From assembly GCA_031271875.1 (NCBI GenBank), contig JAISVD010000179.1, forward strand, positions 1-6,381: a DNA stretch of 6,381 nucleotides, given 5' to 3'. Made by a program: the position numbers and the translations under genes. The DNA comes from Spirochaetaceae bacterium (GTDB lineage Bacteria > Spirochaetota > Spirochaetia > Treponematales > Treponemataceae). Positions 4,312 through 6,381 of this stretch are shown piece by piece (position 1 is the first letter of the stretch; every line of letters starts with the position of its first letter). The notes beneath the pieces were generated by a model. The model did no database searches, was not told the DNA's origin, and saw only the letters and a program-made list of their open reading frames with translations.

Positions 4312-5322
4312 ATGGGTATGTATACACCGCCGTTCAGTGTTTCCGCGAAAAGCATCCGGCTCATCTCTGATATTTCCGCCCGGCTGGAACGGTATATTAT
4401 CCGTATGGAGCAGAGCGGTTCTCTGTATCTCCGCAGGGTGAACCGTATAAAAACCATCCAGGGATCTCTTGCCATTGAAGGTAATACCTTCACCGAATCC
4501 CAGATAACCGATGTTCTTGAGGGAAAACGTGTTATTGCTCCCAGGCGGGAGTTACAGGAGGTGCGGAACGCCATAAAGGCATACGAGTCGTTTACTTCTT
4601 TCGATCCCTTCTCAAAAAGAGATTTGCTGAAGGCCCATGGAATCATGATGGAGGGACTTGTGGATCATCCGGGGTATTTCAGAACCGGAGGAGTCTGTGT
4701 TGCGGGTAAAGAGGGGATCATCCATATTGCTCCCCCTGCGAATCGGGTGTCTGTTCTTATGGGTGATCTGTTCGAGTGGCTGAAACAGGCGGATGATCAT
4801 ATGCTGGTAAAAAGTTGTGTTTTTCATTATGAATTCGAGTTTATCCATCCCTTTGATGACGGTAATGGCAGAATCGGCAGGCTCTGGCAATCCCGGATTC
4901 TCGCGGAATGGAACCCTGTTTTTGAATATGTGCCGGTAGAAAATCTTGTATATGCACATCAGCGGGAGTACTACCAGGCGATAAACAGAAGTACTGAGGA
5001 AAGTAATTCCGGTATTTTCACTGAATTTATGCTGGAAATCATTCTGAAGGCGCTGGATACCCGGAGTTCGATTCAGCCCGATTCAGTGCATGATTCCGCT
5101 GGTTTTTTCGTAAATGACCCTATAAATGACCCGGTAAATGACCCTATAAATCAGATTCTGTCCCTGATATCGGGAAAGCCTGATATCACCTATGAAGGGC
5201 TGGCGGAAAAAACCGGGAATTCCCGGGCGACGATCAAGCGGAAAATAACTGCATTGAAAAAGGAGGGGAAACTCTGCCGCCGGGGAAGCAATAAAACCGG
5301 ATTCTGGGAGATACTCCCATAA
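4312..5322 (+). CDS. Fic-family protein adenylyltransferase with C-terminal winged helix
   Basis: Fic enzymes transfer AMP (sometimes another nucleotide moiety) to hydroxyl side chains of target proteins. The core motif HPFDDGNGRIGR is at residues 179-190, with catalytic His179. An N-terminal SLAIEGN (52-58) fits the inhibitory [ST]xxxE[GN] motif, so this is a class II, self-inhibited Fic and needs no separate antitoxin. The N-terminus MGMYTPPF is a typical start for cytoplasmic Fic proteins. Residues about 268-280 are an NDPI/NDPV repeat acting as linker, and about 281-336 look like a winged helix (TYEGLAEKTGNSRATIKRKI). Length is 336 aa from ATG 4312. I preferred this to TTG 4276, which lies in the promoter; ATG 4318 is also possible. 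No Shine-Dalgarno is visible. The gene is divergent from the his operon and upstream of IS debris. Targets are unknown; a role tied to histidine synthesis is not shown. Confidence 0.92.
   Translation: MGMYTPPFSVSAKSIRLISDISARLERYIIRMEQSGSLYLRRVNRIKTIQGSLAIEGNTFTESQITDVLEGKRVIAPRRELQEVRNAIKAYESFTSFDPFSKRDLLKAHGIMMEGLVDHPGYFRTGGVCVAGKEGIIHIAPPANRVSVLMGDLFEWLKQADDHMLVKSCVFHYEFEFIHPFDDGNGRIGRLWQSRILAEWNPVFEYVPVENLVYAHQREYYQAINRSTEESNSGIFTEFMLEIILKALDTRSSIQPDSVHDSAGFFVNDPINDPVNDPINQILSLISGKPDITYEGLAEKTGNSRATIKRKITALKKEGKLCRRGSNKTGFWEILP
5110..5151 (+). repeat. 12-bp tandem repeat (24-bp higher-order unit) in the fic linker
   Basis: Units of GTA/ATA-AAT-GAC-CCN encode VNDP INDP VNDP IN. The pattern alternates so that a 24-bp block (5110-5133) is repeated almost exactly from 5134, indicating a recent in-frame duplication. 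NDPV-type repeats before the winged helix are known to me from other Fic proteins, so the linker is a recurrent expansion site. Confidence 0.9.
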
Positions 5323-5380
5323 AGGCGTCATATCCGGCCGGTCTTTGAACCTTTTCTGTCCGGAAAAGTACCCAATCCGC

Positions 5381-5412
5381 TTCAATACACCCCTCGTTGC
5401 CTCAAATAGAAA
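5381..5412 (+). repeat. left inverted end of the insertion-sequence remnant
   Basis: TTCAA at 5381-5385 and CCTCGTTGCCTCAA at 5392-5405 match the right end in inverted orientation; A-rich bases follow. The transposase stop codon (5384-5382) lies within it. Confidence 0.65.
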
Positions 5413-6097
5413 ATGTTACTAAAGGCTATTATATCTAAATATGACTTACGGTTAGGTTGAGCAAGCCGCTGCATAAGATGAAGGATAGCTTTGTTCACAT
5501 TGTCTTGTAGTTCGACAGGATTGTAAAGAGCAATCTGTTTGAGAAGAGCCTTTTTTGTATCATCCGAAGTAAGAGGCAAATCCATTAATCTTTGGAAAGG
5601 ACTTGTAGGAGCATCATAGACCTTACTTTCTTTGGAACCGATTCTCGTTTTACTCACGAGCTTTTGAGTGGGCATGAAGAAATTAAGAAGCGGCGCCAAA
5701 GAGTGATAGATATCAGCAGCCATGTCCCGTTCTTTTTCTCCTTCAAGTCTGTAATAGCCAACGTATTCACGAACAACCGCCCCGTTTTTCTGTTCGACAA
5801 AACAAGTATCATTCTTCTTGTGAAAACGGCTTCGGGTAAAATGGATGCTTTCCTTTCTACACCAGAGTTCTGTCGCATCGTTGATGAACTCCGAACCGTT
5901 ATCGCGGCGGAATTTCCGCATGAAATCGTCAAAGTATGGATAGAGCGCCCAGAAGTGACCGCTCCACAGTGGTGAACCGTGTCGATTTGCCAAAATCCGG
6001 GTATTTTTCGTTCATCACTGCTGTAGAAGGTGCGGATGGGAATGCGGCTTTTCAGACCATTGATGGGGTTTGTGAGACTTTTCCCGTTCAATTTCAT
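5382..6097 (-). pseudogene. transposase remnant, integrase (rve) DDE domain, frameshifted and deleted
   Basis: The upstream piece (6097 to about 5960) gives NPINGLKSRIPIRTF and PGFWQIDTVHHCG, the entry to an rve-type catalytic domain with its first Asp (5983-5981). The reading then continues in another frame from about 5965 with FRRDNGSEFIN (second Asp, 5903-5901), IHFTRSRFHKKNDTCFVEQKN (catalytic Glu 37 residues on) and SPFQRLMD, and runs to the stop at 5382. First and second Asp are only 80 nt apart, where about 60 residues would be usual, so an internal deletion of roughly 100 nt changed the frame. The N-terminal DNA-binding part is also missing. The motif set resembles IS transposases annotated only as integrase catalytic domain proteins (IS481-like). 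Inactive by inspection. Confidence 0.85.
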
Positions 6098-6134
6098 GTC
6101 TCGCTTGTCTTTTCTCAGTACTCTTTTTGGTAAC

Positions 6135-6165
6135 TTTTTTCTTGAGGCAACGCGGCCCCTTGAAC
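6135..6165 (-). repeat. right inverted end of the insertion-sequence remnant
   Basis: The reverse complement of 6142-6155 matches the left end in 13 of 14 bases. The outer tip TTGAA at 6160-6164 is the inverse of TTCAA at 5381-5385. The tip also supplies the -35 box of the next promoter. Confidence 0.65.
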
Positions 6166-6188
6166 AAAAAATTAAAACCCAATATAAT
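6160..6188 (+). promoter_or_regulatory. promoter for the downstream rpoZ-like gene, -35 inside the IS end
   Basis: TTGAAC (6160-6165), a 17-bp spacer and a perfect TATAAT (6183-6188) predict a start near 6195 and a 5' leader of about 28 nt. The -35 hexamer coincides with the tip of the right inverted end, while the -10 box is in flanking DNA. Confidence 0.72.
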
Positions 6189-6222
6189 TAAAGAAATATT
6201 TGTTTCCCACGGGAGTGTATAT

Positions 6223-6381
6223 ATGATTTTTCCTCTTGAACAGCTTATAGAGTTTAAGGGTAATGTATATGAGATAACCTGTGCCGCAAATCGCCGCGCC
6301 TATCAGCTTTCAATGGTCCGGGATCCCGAGATCGAGGAAAACGACGGAAAGGTTGTCTCTCTCGCGGCGCGTCAGGTTCTT
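6223..6381 (+). CDS. rpoZ: probable RNA polymerase omega subunit, N-terminal part, 3' end cut by window
   Basis: The ATG at 6223 is preceded by GGGAG (6211-6215) with 7 bases between, a good ribosome binding site. The 53 visible residues start MIFPLEQLIEFKGNVYEITC. The later stretch NRRAYQLSMV, then DGKVVSLAARQVL, fits the Rpb6/omega pattern of a basic helix with RRAxQL followed by a short loop and a K-x-V-[ST]-L-A-x-[RK] helix. Omega binds the beta' C-terminus and stabilises the core enzyme. The long N-terminal lead and spacing resemble what I recall of spirochaete omega subunits; this is recall, not a search. A short conserved cytoplasmic protein of another kind cannot be excluded because the C-terminus is outside the window. 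Confidence 0.65.
   Translation, partial: MIFPLEQLIEFKGNVYEITCAANRRAYQLSMVRDPEIEENDGKVVSLAARQVL

Larger units (their letters stand above)
5381..6165 (-). mobile_element. decayed, internally deleted insertion sequence
   Basis: A region of about 785 bp bounded by imperfect inverted repeats contains only a broken DDE transposase on the minus strand. The best-matching end segment is CCTCGTTGCCTCAA (5392-5405) against the reverse complement of 6142-6155, CCGCGTTGCCTCAA (13 of 14). Matches continue inward in A-rich sequence and outward to TTCAA with a 2-bp gap. The right tip reads TGTTCAA inward, the TG..CA style of many elements. The coding part lacks the N-terminal helix-turn-helix and about 100 bp of the catalytic domain, so the copy cannot move by itself. 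It lies between fic and rpoZ. No convincing target duplication is seen. Confidence 0.7.

Noticed and set aside
5110..5151. CRISPR-like array
   Set aside because: The units are contiguous 12-bp in-frame repeats within a protein gene, with no spacers.
5323..5380. Terminator after fic
   Set aside because: Only a weak TCCGG/CCGGA pairing across a long loop is seen, with no T-run; nothing supportable.
5370..6183. ACCCAAT at 5370-5376 and 6177-6183 as a target-site duplication
   Set aside because: The copies lie at unequal distances from the two inverted ends (about 4 and 11 bases), so chance is more likely.

Overview
The window reads as chromosomal DNA of a free-living bacterium, probably a spirochaete (Spirochaetota; inferred from the look of the omega-subunit N-terminus and from overall gene style, not from a search). 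By eye the housekeeping genes are moderately GC-rich. The stretch at about 5380-6200 is visibly more AT-rich and carries insertion-sequence debris.

Layout from left to right: (1) the 3' end of an AMP-forming acyl-CoA/acyl-acid ligase, + strand, cut by the window edge; (2) an intergenic unit with a near-consensus sigma70 promoter, about 210 nt of hairpin-rich non-coding sequence and a strong intrinsic terminator, which I call a candidate small RNA of unknown family; (3) a minus-strand histidine operon in the order hisG-hisB-hisA/I/E, whose last gene is a single-ORF HisA-HisI-HisE fusion; (4) a roughly 255-nt hisG leader holding a possible leader peptide with tandem His codons, a strong terminator, a 20-bp direct repeat and a palindrome; (5) a Fic-family AMPylator gene reading the other way from a back-to-back promoter; (6) a decayed, internally deleted insertion sequence with recognisable inverted ends; (7) the start of what looks like rpoZ (RNA polymerase omega), whose promoter appears to use a -35 box lying in the tip of the insertion-sequence end.

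The three his genes cover the first committed step (HisG, PRPP + ATP), steps 2 and 3 (HisE and HisI), the isomerisation (HisA) and the dehydratase step (HisB). HisH/HisF, HisC, HisD and the phosphatase are not here and must be encoded elsewhere if the pathway is complete. The leader upstream of hisG is the most interesting regulatory region: it has the parts of a transcription attenuator, although the full switching logic cannot be closed from sequence alone. Two genes (hisA and fic) independently contain short in-frame tandem DNA repeats.
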